Source: Candidatus Nitrosopelagicus brevis
GTDB taxonomy: Archaea > Thermoproteota > Nitrososphaeria > Nitrososphaerales > Nitrosopumilaceae
Assembly (NCBI RefSeq): GCF_000812185.1
Contig: NZ_CP007026.1
Span: 124,001-188,000 of the forward strand
Reading direction: 5' to 3'
DNA: 64,000 bases
The notes beneath the pieces are model-generated. The model searched no databases and had not been told where the DNA came from. It saw only the letters and a program-made list of their open reading frames with translations. Below are positions 17,566-26,068 of the stretch, one piece after another. The number at the start of each line of letters is the position of its first letter. Position 1 is the stretch's first letter. Position numbers and translations under genes: made by a program.

Positions 17566-19312
17566 TTTTTTTCACTTTGATATGTTCTGGTTTTTTCATT
17601 ATATCATCCGTATTAAAAACCCAAAAGTCATTTTCTTTCTTAAAACCTAATTTCTCATAAAAATTTTCAGCTGGTTTATTTTTTGCAGTTGGAATGAATT
17701 GTCCCATTATTCTCTTTACTCCTGATGATTTTGCATTTTCAATAATCTGACTTATCATAATTTCTTCTACCCCTCTGCCAATTATTCTACAACTAAGAAG
17801 AAATGTATCTATAATCCATTCCTCGTCATTCTTTTTTTCAATAATGTATGTACCTGTTATTCCATTGTCTCCAAACTTATCATTTACTTGTACACATTCA
17901 ACAATTCTATCATCAGATGATGAAAATTTTGAAATATCTTCCTCTTGATAACGTCTGGTTGTTAAATTGAATTGATTTGTTTTTAATGTTAATTGAGAAA
18001 TCCTTGGAATTGAAAAACTATCTGCCTTTTTCACCTCAACTTCAATATTCATTTGTTTCAAAAATTCATTAAAATTCCCAATCTTAGTCTCTAATTCTTT
18101 TCTTTTCTTTTGACCCAAATACATACTACTTCTCTTAGTATCTTCTTCAGTTATTTTCAAGGCATCAAATTCTATCATCTCTGTTAATATCTTGGCATAT
18201 TGTGAAGAATCTCTTGGTAAATCCATAACTAATACCTCAGGTAATGATTCCCTTACATATTCCTGATTAATTGGATCATCATCAAAAAATACTATACTGT
18301 CTAAACCAATATTCAATTCTTCTGCAATTTTCTCAAGATTTACAACTTTATTGTCCCAATTAATTTTCATGCATGCAAAATCATCTTCTCTTAAAACCAT
18401 ACTTGGATGTTTTTGAATTACTTCAACAGCATCATTAAAATTATTTTTACTATTTATCGCTAAAAGTATCCCTCTTTGATTTAGAGCAAGTAATCTTTTT
18501 TGAAATTCAACAAATGTACGACCTACAGGATTATCTCCTAATTTAATATTATCAAATCCATCTTCACCAATTACTCCGCCCCATAATGTATTATCTAGAT
18601 CTAGTACAATACATTTTTTTGTCATTCCCGTAACTGCATGTACATATCTCATTAGTTCATCAATAAATTTTGGTATATACTCTATTGAAATTTTAATATC
18701 ACCTGAAAAAAATTGTTTATAATTAAAAATATTATTTTCACCATATTTTTGTATAAATTGATTAAAATCATATGTCAATAACATGTGTTGCTTGCTCCAT
18801 TGAAATAGTTCATTATTAATCTCAAGAATTGCTTGTTTTAGAGATTTAACTGCATGGTCATCATCAATACCATATGGTGAATAATTTGGGATTTGTAGAC
18901 TTGTTACAACTAACTTTGAATCAGAAATTCTTGTAAATATGTTGCAAATATTTTCTATTTCGCTTATTTTTGTAGATATTACTTTTGATTTGTCATCATC
19001 GTGAACTGAATACCATGAGAAAAAATAGTCACCTAAAATATGTCGTGTATCTAGAATCAGAAATGTTATGTCAGGTTTGAATTTGTATAATCCTGAATCT
19101 TGATTTAAAATCTCTTGATTATATTGATTATAATCTGCAACATATGTTATACAATCTATTCCTTTTTGAAAACACTTCACACGCATTGTTTCTTCAAATC
19201 CATTAATGGTCGAACTAGCTAAAAATGCAATGCGTAATTTTCCTCCTAATTCTCTAGGTTTGATAGTTTTTGCTTCATTCAAAAAATAAGCCAAATTCTC
19301 TTCATTTTTCAT
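17558..19312 (-). CDS. FkbH-like HAD-IIIC protein with C-terminal GNAT-like domain
   Basis: A 584-residue multidomain protein. Residues ~1-225 look like the SGNH-type N-terminal domain of FkbH-like proteins. A HAD phosphatase domain follows, with catalytic DLDNTLWGG (Asp238, Asp240), SKN near residue 289 and FFDDDP near 343-348. Residues ~400-565 resemble the GNAT-like part (CRIIGRGVEEIMISQIIENA). FkbH proteins load glyceryl units from 1,3-bisphosphoglycerate onto an ACP. The ACP gene directly downstream fits that. The product could be a glycerate-derived acyl group for a surface sugar. It is the first gene of the operon. Confidence 0.88.
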   Translation of the reverse strand: MKNEENLAYFLNEAKTIKPRELGGKLRIAFLASSTINGFEETMRVKCFQKGIDCITYVADYNQYNQEILNQDSGLYKFKPDITFLILDTRHILGDYFFSWYSVHDDDKSKVISTKISEIENICNIFTRISDSKLVVTSLQIPNYSPYGIDDDHAVKSLKQAILEINNELFQWSKQHMLLTYDFNQFIQKYGENNIFNYKQFFSGDIKISIEYIPKFIDELMRYVHAVTGMTKKCIVLDLDNTLWGGVIGEDGFDNIKLGDNPVGRTFVEFQKRLLALNQRGILLAINSKNNFNDAVEVIQKHPSMVLREDDFACMKINWDNKVVNLEKIAEELNIGLDSIVFFDDDPINQEYVRESLPEVLVMDLPRDSSQYAKILTEMIEFDALKITEEDTKRSSMYLGQKKRKELETKIGNFNEFLKQMNIEVEVKKADSFSIPRISQLTLKTNQFNLTTRRYQEEDISKFSSSDDRIVECVQVNDKFGDNGITGTYIIEKKNDEEWIIDTFLLSCRIIGRGVEEIMISQIIENAKSSGVKRIMGQFIPTAKNKPAENFYEKLGFKKENDFWVFNTDDIMKKPEHIKVKKNE

Positions 19313-19382
19313 GTTAAATAAACAATAATTCTCTTGAATTTAGAATTTATCACACAAAGTTACTCATTCATTTTGTTAGAAA

Positions 19383-19389
19383 TATTTAG
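19383..19389 (+). promoter_or_regulatory. TATA-like box supporting the GTG start at 19414
   Basis: The sequence TATTTAG is centred 28 bases before the GTG at 19414. No ribosome binding site is seen. Confidence 0.5.
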
Positions 19390-19413
19390 ATAGATTAAGA
19401 AATTCTCTCCCGT

Positions 19414-19959
19414 GTGAGTAATTTCGAAGAATTATCTAAAGATACTTTTAAAATTAATGAACAGGAATTGATGGAATATCATGGCTATTCTGGGGTAAGT
19501 GGAAGATTAAGACTGAGAATTAATTATTTGAGATCATGGTTACACCATAGTCTGGCATTTCATTCTACTCATTCAGGATTTGCTGTGAAGATGCAAAGAT
19601 TGAGAGGAGTAAATATTGGAAAACATTGTCACTTTAACCCTTACGTACTCATAGATCTAATGTATCCTGAATTAATTACTATTGGAGATAATGTAACATT
19701 GGGTTCATTTTCTATGTTATTTGCACACAATAATCCTACTGCAAATTCATTTTTAAAATTAGGCGACTATCCAAGAAAGACTGGAGAGATTAATATAAAA
19801 TCCGGTGCAGTGATTAATCCCGGTGCAATAATTACATTAGGTGTAACTATTGGAAAAAATTCAATTATTTCTTCTGGCTGTGTTGTAACTCAAGATATTC
19901 CTGATTATTGTGTTGTGGTTGGCAATCCTGCTAGAATTATAAAAAAAATAGATCATTAA
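19414..19959 (+). CDS. left-handed beta-helix O-/N-acyltransferase (CysE/LacA/NodL family)
   Basis: A 181-residue protein starting with GTG. From about residue 65 it has hexapeptide repeats (GVNIGKHCHFNPYV, ITIGDNVTLGSF, INPGAIITLGVTIGKNSIISSGCVV) and ends CVVVGNPARIIKK, as in sugar acetyltransferases. The LFAHNNP segment supplies a candidate catalytic His. It would acetylate, or otherwise acylate, a sugar hydroxyl or amine. It follows the divergent ACP operon, so it is a possible acceptor-side partner of the acyl-ACP; acetyl-CoA is the default donor. One base separates it from the deacetylase gene. Confidence 0.85.
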   Translation: MSNFEELSKDTFKINEQELMEYHGYSGVSGRLRLRINYLRSWLHHSLAFHSTHSGFAVKMQRLRGVNIGKHCHFNPYVLIDLMYPELITIGDNVTLGSFSMLFAHNNPTANSFLKLGDYPRKTGEINIKSGAVINPGAIITLGVTIGKNSIISSGCVVTQDIPDYCVVVGNPARIIKKIDH

Positions 19960-19960
19960 T

Positions 19961-20788
19961 ATGAACAAAAATTTATTGGGAATTGATTTTGAAGACTGGT
20001 TTCATCCAGAATTAGTTCAGAAATATATTTCAAAAGAAAATCATGAGCCAAAAATTATTAATGGTATTGAAAAAATTCTAGAACTTTTACGAAAAAAAGA
20101 ATCTAATGCTACATTTTTTGTTGTTGGTGAATTACTTGAATTTAAACCAGAATTATTTGATATTATATTAGAAAATGGACATGAAATTGCTTTTCACACA
20201 ATGAAACATGATAGAATTGATTCTTTAAATTTCCAAAATATTTTTGAAACTGAAATAAGAAAATTTCATTCATTAACAAATGGAAAGTCTAGAGGATTTC
20301 GTGCTCCAAGTTTTTCATTAAACCAAAAAAGTTCATGGTTAATAGATGTATTAGAAAATAATAATTATACTTATGATAGTAGTATTGTCCCTGCAAAAAC
20401 CTCTCTTTATGGTATGCCTGATGCAGAAATAAAACCATATACGATTACTAGTAATTCACTAGAAAAAAATTCAAATGGAAAGATAACTGAATTCCCAATA
20501 TTAGTCACAAAATTTTTAGGAAAAACAATTCCTGCCGGAGGAGGTTTTTATCTTAGAACATTACCTATGAAAATTATTACAAATGCAATAAAAAACTATG
20601 AGAAAAAAAACATACCTTCAACATTCTATATTCATTCCTGGGAGTTAACCCCAGAATTTATGCCAAAAATTAAAATGTCAAAAAAGGATGATTTTATAAC
20701 TTATCATAATCTTGGTAAGGCTTTTGATAAAATGGATTCTTTATTAGATGAGTTTGAATTCACATCTTTCGAAAATTTCTCCAAATGA
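19961..20788 (+). CDS. polysaccharide deacetylase (CE4/NodB-like, DUF3473 type)
   Basis: A 275-residue protein. The catalytic Asp/metal region is IDFEDWFHPEL (near residues 9-19), NATFFVVGELLE is NodB motif 1, HEIAFHTMKHDRI supplies the metal His pair, and SRGFRAPSFSLNQ is the R-A-P motif. These are CE4 deacetylase features. It would remove N-acetyl (or other acyl) groups from a glycan or sugar precursor. It is co-transcribed with the acyltransferase upstream, so acylation and deacylation may be linked. No secretion signal is seen. Confidence 0.87.
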   Translation: MNKNLLGIDFEDWFHPELVQKYISKENHEPKIINGIEKILELLRKKESNATFFVVGELLEFKPELFDIILENGHEIAFHTMKHDRIDSLNFQNIFETEIRKFHSLTNGKSRGFRAPSFSLNQKSSWLIDVLENNNYTYDSSIVPAKTSLYGMPDAEIKPYTITSNSLEKNSNGKITEFPILVTKFLGKTIPAGGGFYLRTLPMKIITNAIKNYEKKNIPSTFYIHSWELTPEFMPKIKMSKKDDFITYHNLGKAFDKMDSLLDEFEFTSFENFSK

Positions 20789-20840
20789 GCTGATTTAATT
20801 TAATAGAATCCTCTAAAAAGTGGTTAAAATTCTTAAATTT

Positions 20841-22034
20841 ATGAAAATTGCTTTAGTATGTCCTGCATCTTTACCTGCAACTCAATTTGGAGGAATTGTG
20901 TTTTTGGCTGTTGATCTTGCTCGTGAGATCTCTAACATAGGTCATGATGTTACTATCTATACAACTGATCTAGATTTTAGTAATGGTCCAAATAAATTCA
21001 ACAAGAATTTACCTCGAAATGAAAAAGTTGAAAAATTTGTAATTAACAGAACACATGTTTGGTTTTCATTAAAATTATTTTTTATTAATACATCCATGTT
21101 TAAACAAATTCAAAAAGATAAACCTGATATTATACACACAATAGGATTAAGAAGTTACCAATCATTAACTGCATTAAAAATCTCTAAAAAATTAAAAATT
21201 CCCTTAATTGTATCTGATCAAGGTGGATTAACAACTCATCCATTTCTAAAACATTCCAGTATATTTCTAAGAATTTTATATAAAATACAAAATTACTTTG
21301 TAAAACAAATTATTAATCATGCAACTATAGTTAGTGCCGCAAATGAATATGAAAAAAATATTTTTTTAGACATAAATAAAAATTCTAATGTTCAAATTAT
21401 AAGAAATGGTGTTAATTTAGAAAATCTAGTCAGTGAGATCAATTTCAAAGAAAAATATCAAATAACATCAAAATTCATTCTATTTGTTGGAAGATTCTCA
21501 AAAAGTAAGGGTATTGAAACATTAATTCATGCATTAAACATAATCCAAACTGACCAAAAATTTTCTGATACAATTCTTGTAATAATGGGTGTTGATTTTG
21601 GATATGAAAAAGATATGGAAGAATTAATTAAAAAATTTAATCTCTCGAAAAGAATAATGGTAATTAAAAATCCTCCACGAAAAGATGTAATATCTGCATA
21701 TGGTGAAAGTGAATTTTTAGTTCTTCCATCTCATTGGGAATTATCACCTCTTGTTCCATTGGAGTCTTTTGCTTTTAAAAAACCAGTAATTTCTACTAAT
21801 TCACATGGAATTCCATTTACAGTACAAGATAACAAAAATGGAATTCTTGTAGAACCCGACAATCCACCACAACTAGCAGATGCAATAGAAAAATTACTTC
21901 TAGATGATAATTTAAGAATAAGAATGGGTCTATCTGGATATAATTTTGTACATGAAGAATGTAATTGTGTTTCTATGGCAAAGAATTCTTTGAAATTATA
22001 TGAGCAGGTGTTAGAAAATAATGATAATAAATAG
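20841..22034 (+). CDS. GT4 family glycosyltransferase
   Basis: About 397 residues starting MKIALVCPASLPATQFGGI, a typical GT4 N-terminus. The donor-binding domain has FVGRFSKSKGIETLIHAL and LPSHWELSPLVPLESFAFKKPVIS (E-x7-E type). A longer in-frame GTG start at 20820 would add seven residues, but family alignment supports the ATG. A TTTAATTTAAT element at 20794-20804 is the likely promoter. The enzyme adds a hexose or related sugar from a nucleotide donor at the cytosolic membrane face. The aminotransferase gene follows 20 bases later. Confidence 0.87.
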   Translation: MKIALVCPASLPATQFGGIVFLAVDLAREISNIGHDVTIYTTDLDFSNGPNKFNKNLPRNEKVEKFVINRTHVWFSLKLFFINTSMFKQIQKDKPDIIHTIGLRSYQSLTALKISKKLKIPLIVSDQGGLTTHPFLKHSSIFLRILYKIQNYFVKQIINHATIVSAANEYEKNIFLDINKNSNVQIIRNGVNLENLVSEINFKEKYQITSKFILFVGRFSKSKGIETLIHALNIIQTDQKFSDTILVIMGVDFGYEKDMEELIKKFNLSKRIMVIKNPPRKDVISAYGESEFLVLPSHWELSPLVPLESFAFKKPVISTNSHGIPFTVQDNKNGILVEPDNPPQLADAIEKLLLDDNLRIRMGLSGYNFVHEECNCVSMAKNSLKLYEQVLENNDNK

Positions 22035-22042
22035 AGGTATTT

Positions 22043-22047
22043 GAGGT
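22043..22047 (+). promoter_or_regulatory. Shine-Dalgarno-like site before the DegT gene
   Basis: GAGGT lies 7 bases before the ATG at 22055, a good spacing for an internal operon gene. A second GAGGT is at 22034-22038. Most other genes here lack such a site. Confidence 0.45.
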
Positions 22048-22054
22048 TGAAAAT

Positions 22055-23212
22055 ATGAAAAAAGATTTTTTTAAAGATTCTAAAATTAAATTTCCTGCAT
22101 ATGAACCATGGATATCAAAAGAAGATGAAAAAATTATCAGTAAAACACTCAAACAAAGTATGTTAACACTTGGTCCTCAATTAGAAAAGTTTGAGGCTGA
22201 TTTTTGTAAATACTCGAAGGCAAAATATGCAGTAGCAGTATCAAATTGTACTGCTGCATTACATTTATCACTAAAAGCATTAGGAATTAAAGAAAATGAT
22301 GAAGTCATTATACCTGATCTAACTTTTGTTGCTGACGCTAATGCAGTGCTTGCTTGTAATGCAAAACCGATAGCTGTCGATATAAACAAAGAAAATTTCT
22401 TTTTATCTATTTCAAATGTAAAAAAAAATATTACAAAAAGAACCAAAGCAATAATTCCAGTTCATATTTATGGCCAAGTTTGTAATATTGAAGAGATTTT
22501 AGATATGGCAAAAGATAACAATCTAAAAGTTATAGAAGATTGTGCACACGCTGTTGGAACATTTCATAAATCAAAACATGTAGGAACAATTGGTCATACT
22601 GGGTGCTTTTCATTTTACCCAACCAAAAACATTACAACTGCTGAAGGAGGAATGGTGACAACAAATTCAAAAAATATTGCTGAAAAAGTTAGACAACTGC
22701 GAAGTCATGGGATGACAAAATCTCTAAAAAGTCGTTATTCCAGTGAATATCCTTGGGTTTTTGATATTGTTGAACCAGGATACAATTATAGATTGGATGA
22801 AATAAGATCCGCGTTAGGAATAACACAACTAAAGAGAATTAAAAAAATAAATGAACTTCGTAAAAAAGCATCTTTCTATTATCATAGAAATTTAAAAAAT
22901 ATTCCTGGAATAATCCTGCCAGATATGGTGCGTGATAGAAGTCACTCTTATCACTTATACACAATTCGTGTGACTAAACCTTTCAAATTATCAAGAAATC
23001 AATTGTATAAGAAACTAAAAGAAAATGGAATTAGAACAACGGTGTATTGGATGCCAATTCATGAATATGCAGCATACCGTAAATTTACAAAGAAATCTAA
23101 TGTTGTCAATACAACGAAAATCTATGATGAGATTTTAGCACTTCCATTATTTCCAAATATTTCTAAAAAACATCAGGATGCAGTAATTAAAGTAATTAAA
23201 TCTGTATTATAA
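22055..23212 (+). CDS. DegT/DnrJ/EryC1/StrS family PLP aminotransferase
   Basis: A 385-residue sugar aminotransferase of normal length. SNCTAALHLSLKALG is the phosphate-binding segment, VIEDCAHAVG holds the PLP Asp, and CFSFYPTKNITTAEGG holds the PLP Lys. It would aminate a keto-dTDP-sugar, either the C3-keto product of the cupin ketoisomerase or a C4-keto sugar. It is preceded by GAGGT and follows the GT4 gene. Its last 6 bases overlap the convergent Gfo/Idh/MocA oxidoreductase. Confidence 0.9.
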   Translation: MKKDFFKDSKIKFPAYEPWISKEDEKIISKTLKQSMLTLGPQLEKFEADFCKYSKAKYAVAVSNCTAALHLSLKALGIKENDEVIIPDLTFVADANAVLACNAKPIAVDINKENFFLSISNVKKNITKRTKAIIPVHIYGQVCNIEEILDMAKDNNLKVIEDCAHAVGTFHKSKHVGTIGHTGCFSFYPTKNITTAEGGMVTTNSKNIAEKVRQLRSHGMTKSLKSRYSSEYPWVFDIVEPGYNYRLDEIRSALGITQLKRIKKINELRKKASFYYHRNLKNIPGIILPDMVRDRSHSYHLYTIRVTKPFKLSRNQLYKKLKENGIRTTVYWMPIHEYAAYRKFTKKSNVVNTTKIYDEILALPLFPNISKKHQDAVIKVIKSVL

Positions 23213-24238
23213 TTCGCTAAGAAATACTTGTTTTTCTGTATTTGAAGAATGTCTATGGGCTTCCATGACTTTTGCTTGTTTTAACAATTCGTCTTCAAAA
23301 TTATATGATGAATTTTTTGTCCCAGTAATTTCCATACAAAAAGTATCAAGTATTTCTAGAAAATGATCTTTTGGTTGAATTTTGAAGGTATCATTTTTTC
23401 TACCTTCCCAATTATTTTCTGTATTATATTGTAAATTAATCTTAGTTGTAAAATCAGGAGGAACAGAGTAAGCTCTATCTGTGGATATCACACCATCTGT
23501 TCCCCAGACTTCATATTTTGCTTGATAATAGTTTCCATTTCCAAATGAAATTGATGCGTTCTTGTTATTTTCATATATCAAAACAGAAGTACCTTTAACA
23601 TCCACTGGGTTATCTGCTTGATTATATCGTAATGTACATCCTACAGAAATAGGTTCTTCATCAAAGATCATTCTACTTGCACAAATTGGATAACATCCAG
23701 AATCATTCAAGAATCCACCACCTTTAAGATCATTGTATCTAATATCGCCCTCTGGAAATGCTGGAAATCCAAAACTACCATTGAATGCTACAAGTTGACC
23801 AATTTTATTTTCACTAATCAATTCTTTTACTTTTTGATGCTGTGGATGGAATCGGAACATAAAACCCTCCATTAGTCGAACATTGTTTTGCTTTGCAGAT
23901 TCAACCATTTCTCTTGCATTAGTTAGAGAATATGTAGCAGATTTTTCAACATAAACATGTTTTCCTGCAGCTGTTGCCCTGTTGGATAATTCTGCATGTG
24001 TCCCAATTGGAGTTGAAATGTACACTGCATCAATTGAATCATCTGAAAATACATCTTCATAACTGCCAAATTTTTTACACTTGAACTCTTTGGCAAATTC
24101 TTTTACTTTGCCATCAGACGCACTACCAATTATTTCAAGTTCTGTAAATTCTGATTTTAATATGGCAGGAATCACAGAACGCTTTGCAATACGTGAACAA
24201 CCAATGACACCAAATTTTAGAGGCTCCATTTTTCTCAT
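23207..24238 (-). CDS. Gfo/Idh/MocA oxidoreductase, likely NDP-sugar 3-ketoreductase
   Basis: A 343-residue protein. The Rossmann GVIGCSRIAKRSV region opens the chain, AVYISTPIGTHAEL follows, and KHVYVEKSATYS is the usual EKP motif with Ser for Pro. GGGFLNDSGCYPICASRMIF is the conserved dehydrogenase helix. Gfo/Idh/MocA proteins of 2-deoxysugar pathways reduce the C3 ketone left by the 2,3-dehydratase. The dehydratase gene directly upstream overlaps this one by 4 bases (ATGA), which supports that role. A short alternative start (Met4) is possible. Confidence 0.87.
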   Translation of the reverse strand: MRKMEPLKFGVIGCSRIAKRSVIPAILKSEFTELEIIGSASDGKVKEFAKEFKCKKFGSYEDVFSDDSIDAVYISTPIGTHAELSNRATAAGKHVYVEKSATYSLTNAREMVESAKQNNVRLMEGFMFRFHPQHQKVKELISENKIGQLVAFNGSFGFPAFPEGDIRYNDLKGGGFLNDSGCYPICASRMIFDEEPISVGCTLRYNQADNPVDVKGTSVLIYENNKNASISFGNGNYYQAKYEVWGTDGVISTDRAYSVPPDFTTKINLQYNTENNWEGRKNDTFKIQPKDHFLEILDTFCMEITGTKNSSYNFEDELLKQAKVMEAHRHSSNTEKQVFLSEL

Positions 24239-24984
24239 AGATAGGAAATAATTCCTCTAACATGTGGTCCAACAAAGTTTTCAATCTTCATTAATTGCTT
24301 GATTTGATATAATGTAACCCAAATGAATGAATCTGGAATTTCCAAGTCTTTGTCTTCAGTAACTTCTACGATCATATTGTAATTTGATTTTAAATAAAAT
24401 CTACCGCCATCTTCTGATTGCCATTTTGCATAGATGATGTTTAGATTATTTTCTTCATTAAAATATTCAGCAAATAATGGCTTTGAACCTCCATGTGCTT
24501 TTAACAAATTACTTGTTGTTGCTTGAAGTGTTGGTGATAATTGTAATTTTCCAATATTGCCTGGCTCTGCTTTTGCCTGCAAAAGATAATGTGGTATACC
24601 ATTAATTCTTTTCATTAAAATTCCCAAAATACCACCTGGGTTTTTTGCAATCATTGGCTGTGTCCAACCTTTTTTTCCAACTTCACGATCAAATGTATTA
24701 GACGCTTTAACACCGATTACTTGAAAAAATCCACCAGATTCATGTTTTACATTACCCGTGTTTGAGTCTACGTTCCATTTGTCCAAATCATTAACGCCAA
24801 TTTCTTCTACAATCATATCTGATTCTTCACGTTTTTTGTTAAACCATTCAATGACATAATCCAGTTTGTTTATTTGATTGTCATCTCTTATGGATTCAAG
24901 CATAGTTTGAATTCTTGAAATTGTGTCAGAATCTAATTCATATTCATTATTTTCCAATATCACTTTAATTTCATCAATTATCAT
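24235..24984 (-). CDS. NDP-hexose 2,3-dehydratase family protein, half length
   Basis: A 249-residue protein. GFFQVIGVKASN, the GWTQPMI segment, GGILGILMKRINGIPHYLLQAKAEPGN and LQLSPTLQATTSN are hallmarks of the EvaA/TylX3-type NDP-hexose 2,3-dehydratases. Known enzymes of this family carry two copies of this domain in about 450-480 residues, while this gene has one. It would remove water from dTDP-4-keto-6-deoxyglucose (RmlB product) to begin a 2-deoxysugar. The overlapping ketoreductase gene fits the next step. A TATAATTA box is centred 26-27 bases before the start. Confidence 0.85.
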   Translation of the reverse strand: MIIDEIKVILENNEYELDSDTISRIQTMLESIRDDNQINKLDYVIEWFNKKREESDMIVEEIGVNDLDKWNVDSNTGNVKHESGGFFQVIGVKASNTFDREVGKKGWTQPMIAKNPGGILGILMKRINGIPHYLLQAKAEPGNIGKLQLSPTLQATTSNLLKAHGGSKPLFAEYFNEENNLNIIYAKWQSEDGGRFYLKSNYNMIVEVTEDKDLEIPDSFIWVTLYQIKQLMKIENFVGPHVRGIISYL

Positions 24985-25006
24985 AGGAAACTCTGAACAT
25001 GTAGTC

Positions 25007-25014
25007 TAATTATA
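25007..25014 (-). promoter_or_regulatory. TATA box of the 2,3-dehydratase/ketoreductase operon
   Basis: The minus strand reads TATAATTA, centred 26-27 bases before the ATG at 24984. Confidence 0.6.
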
Positions 25015-25121
25015 TTTTCTACTCTAATTCATGTAAAGTATCATTAAAGATTGAGATTAATGGAAAAACTTTGAGTAGTATGTTTTATAGGTAAAAATCC
25101 AAGAATCATTAAAGGATTAAA

Positions 25122-26006
25122 ATGAGTCTCGCAATTGGAATTCCTGCTTATAATGAAGAAAAAAATATTGCTGTAATTATTACGCAATTAAAGGAAATTA
25201 CTGATAAAATTATTGTTTGTGATGACGGGTCCAGAGATCTTACATCTAAAATTTCTGAAGATTTAGGTGCTATTGTGATAAAACATGAAAAAAATTTAGG
25301 TTATGGGGCAGCTATTAGAAGTATATTCTTAAAAGCAAAAGATTTGGATTGTGATGCATTAGTAACATTTGACGCTGATGGTCAACATAGAATTCAGGAT
25401 ATTAGCAAAGTAATACAACCAATTATTGAAAAGAAATCAGATATTGTAATTGGTTCTAGATTTTTAGATGATGGGGAAAAAGAAGTTCCAAACTATAGAA
25501 AAGTTGGAATTAAAGTAATTACAAAAATTACCAATATGTCAATTAAAAAAGAATTAACTGATTCTCAAAGTGGATTCAGAGCTTATTCTAAACAAGTTTT
25601 ATCTGAATTGAATCCCTCGGAATTAGGAATGGGAATTTCTACAGAAATATTGATTAAAGCAAGTAGTCAAGAATTTAGAATAACTGAAGTGCCAATAAAA
25701 ATTATGTATGGTGGAAATACATCAACACATAATCCTATTTCACACGGTTCGTCAGTTTTACTTAGTACTATAAAATTCACTTCAATTGAAAATCCATTAA
25801 AATTTTATGGCATTCCTTCAGTATTTTTTCTTATAATTGGTTTATCTTTTACTATATGGACAATACAAGAATATGCAATTAGTGGTGAAATAATTACAAA
25901 TATTGCAATTATTGCAATAGGTTGTGTAATAGTTGGTGTAGTCCTATTGCTGTGTGCCATCTTACTTTATTCATTAGTTTCTGTAGTACGAGAAGGAAAA
26001 AATTAA
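25122..26006 (+). CDS. GT2 polyprenyl-phosphate sugar transferase (DPM1/GtrB-like)
   Basis: A 294-residue protein. The GT-A domain has IGIPAYNEEKNI, IIVCDDGSRD and LVTFDADGQHRIQDI (DxD motif), with SQSGFRAYSK near residue 150. Two C-terminal hydrophobic segments (about residues 226-248 and 259-284) anchor it in the membrane. It would transfer a sugar from a nucleotide donor to dolichyl/polyprenyl phosphate, making donors for GT-C enzymes such as the GT39-like proteins here. TTTTATAG lies about 35 bases before the ATG. Confidence 0.87.
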   Translation: MSLAIGIPAYNEEKNIAVIITQLKEITDKIIVCDDGSRDLTSKISEDLGAIVIKHEKNLGYGAAIRSIFLKAKDLDCDALVTFDADGQHRIQDISKVIQPIIEKKSDIVIGSRFLDDGEKEVPNYRKVGIKVITKITNMSIKKELTDSQSGFRAYSKQVLSELNPSELGMGISTEILIKASSQEFRITEVPIKIMYGGNTSTHNPISHGSSVLLSTIKFTSIENPLKFYGIPSVFFLIIGLSFTIWTIQEYAISGEIITNIAIIAIGCVIVGVVLLLCAILLYSLVSVVREGKN

Positions 26007-26068
26007 TCTTAAATGATTCAAAAACTAAAACATCTTAGGTACTTACAAAAAAGCATTAAAAATTAATC

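Noticed and set aside
20820-20840. GTG start for the GT4 glycosyltransferase
   Set aside because: The seven added residues do not fit the family N-terminus, while the ATG at 20841 begins a typical MKIALV strand. The choice is not certain.
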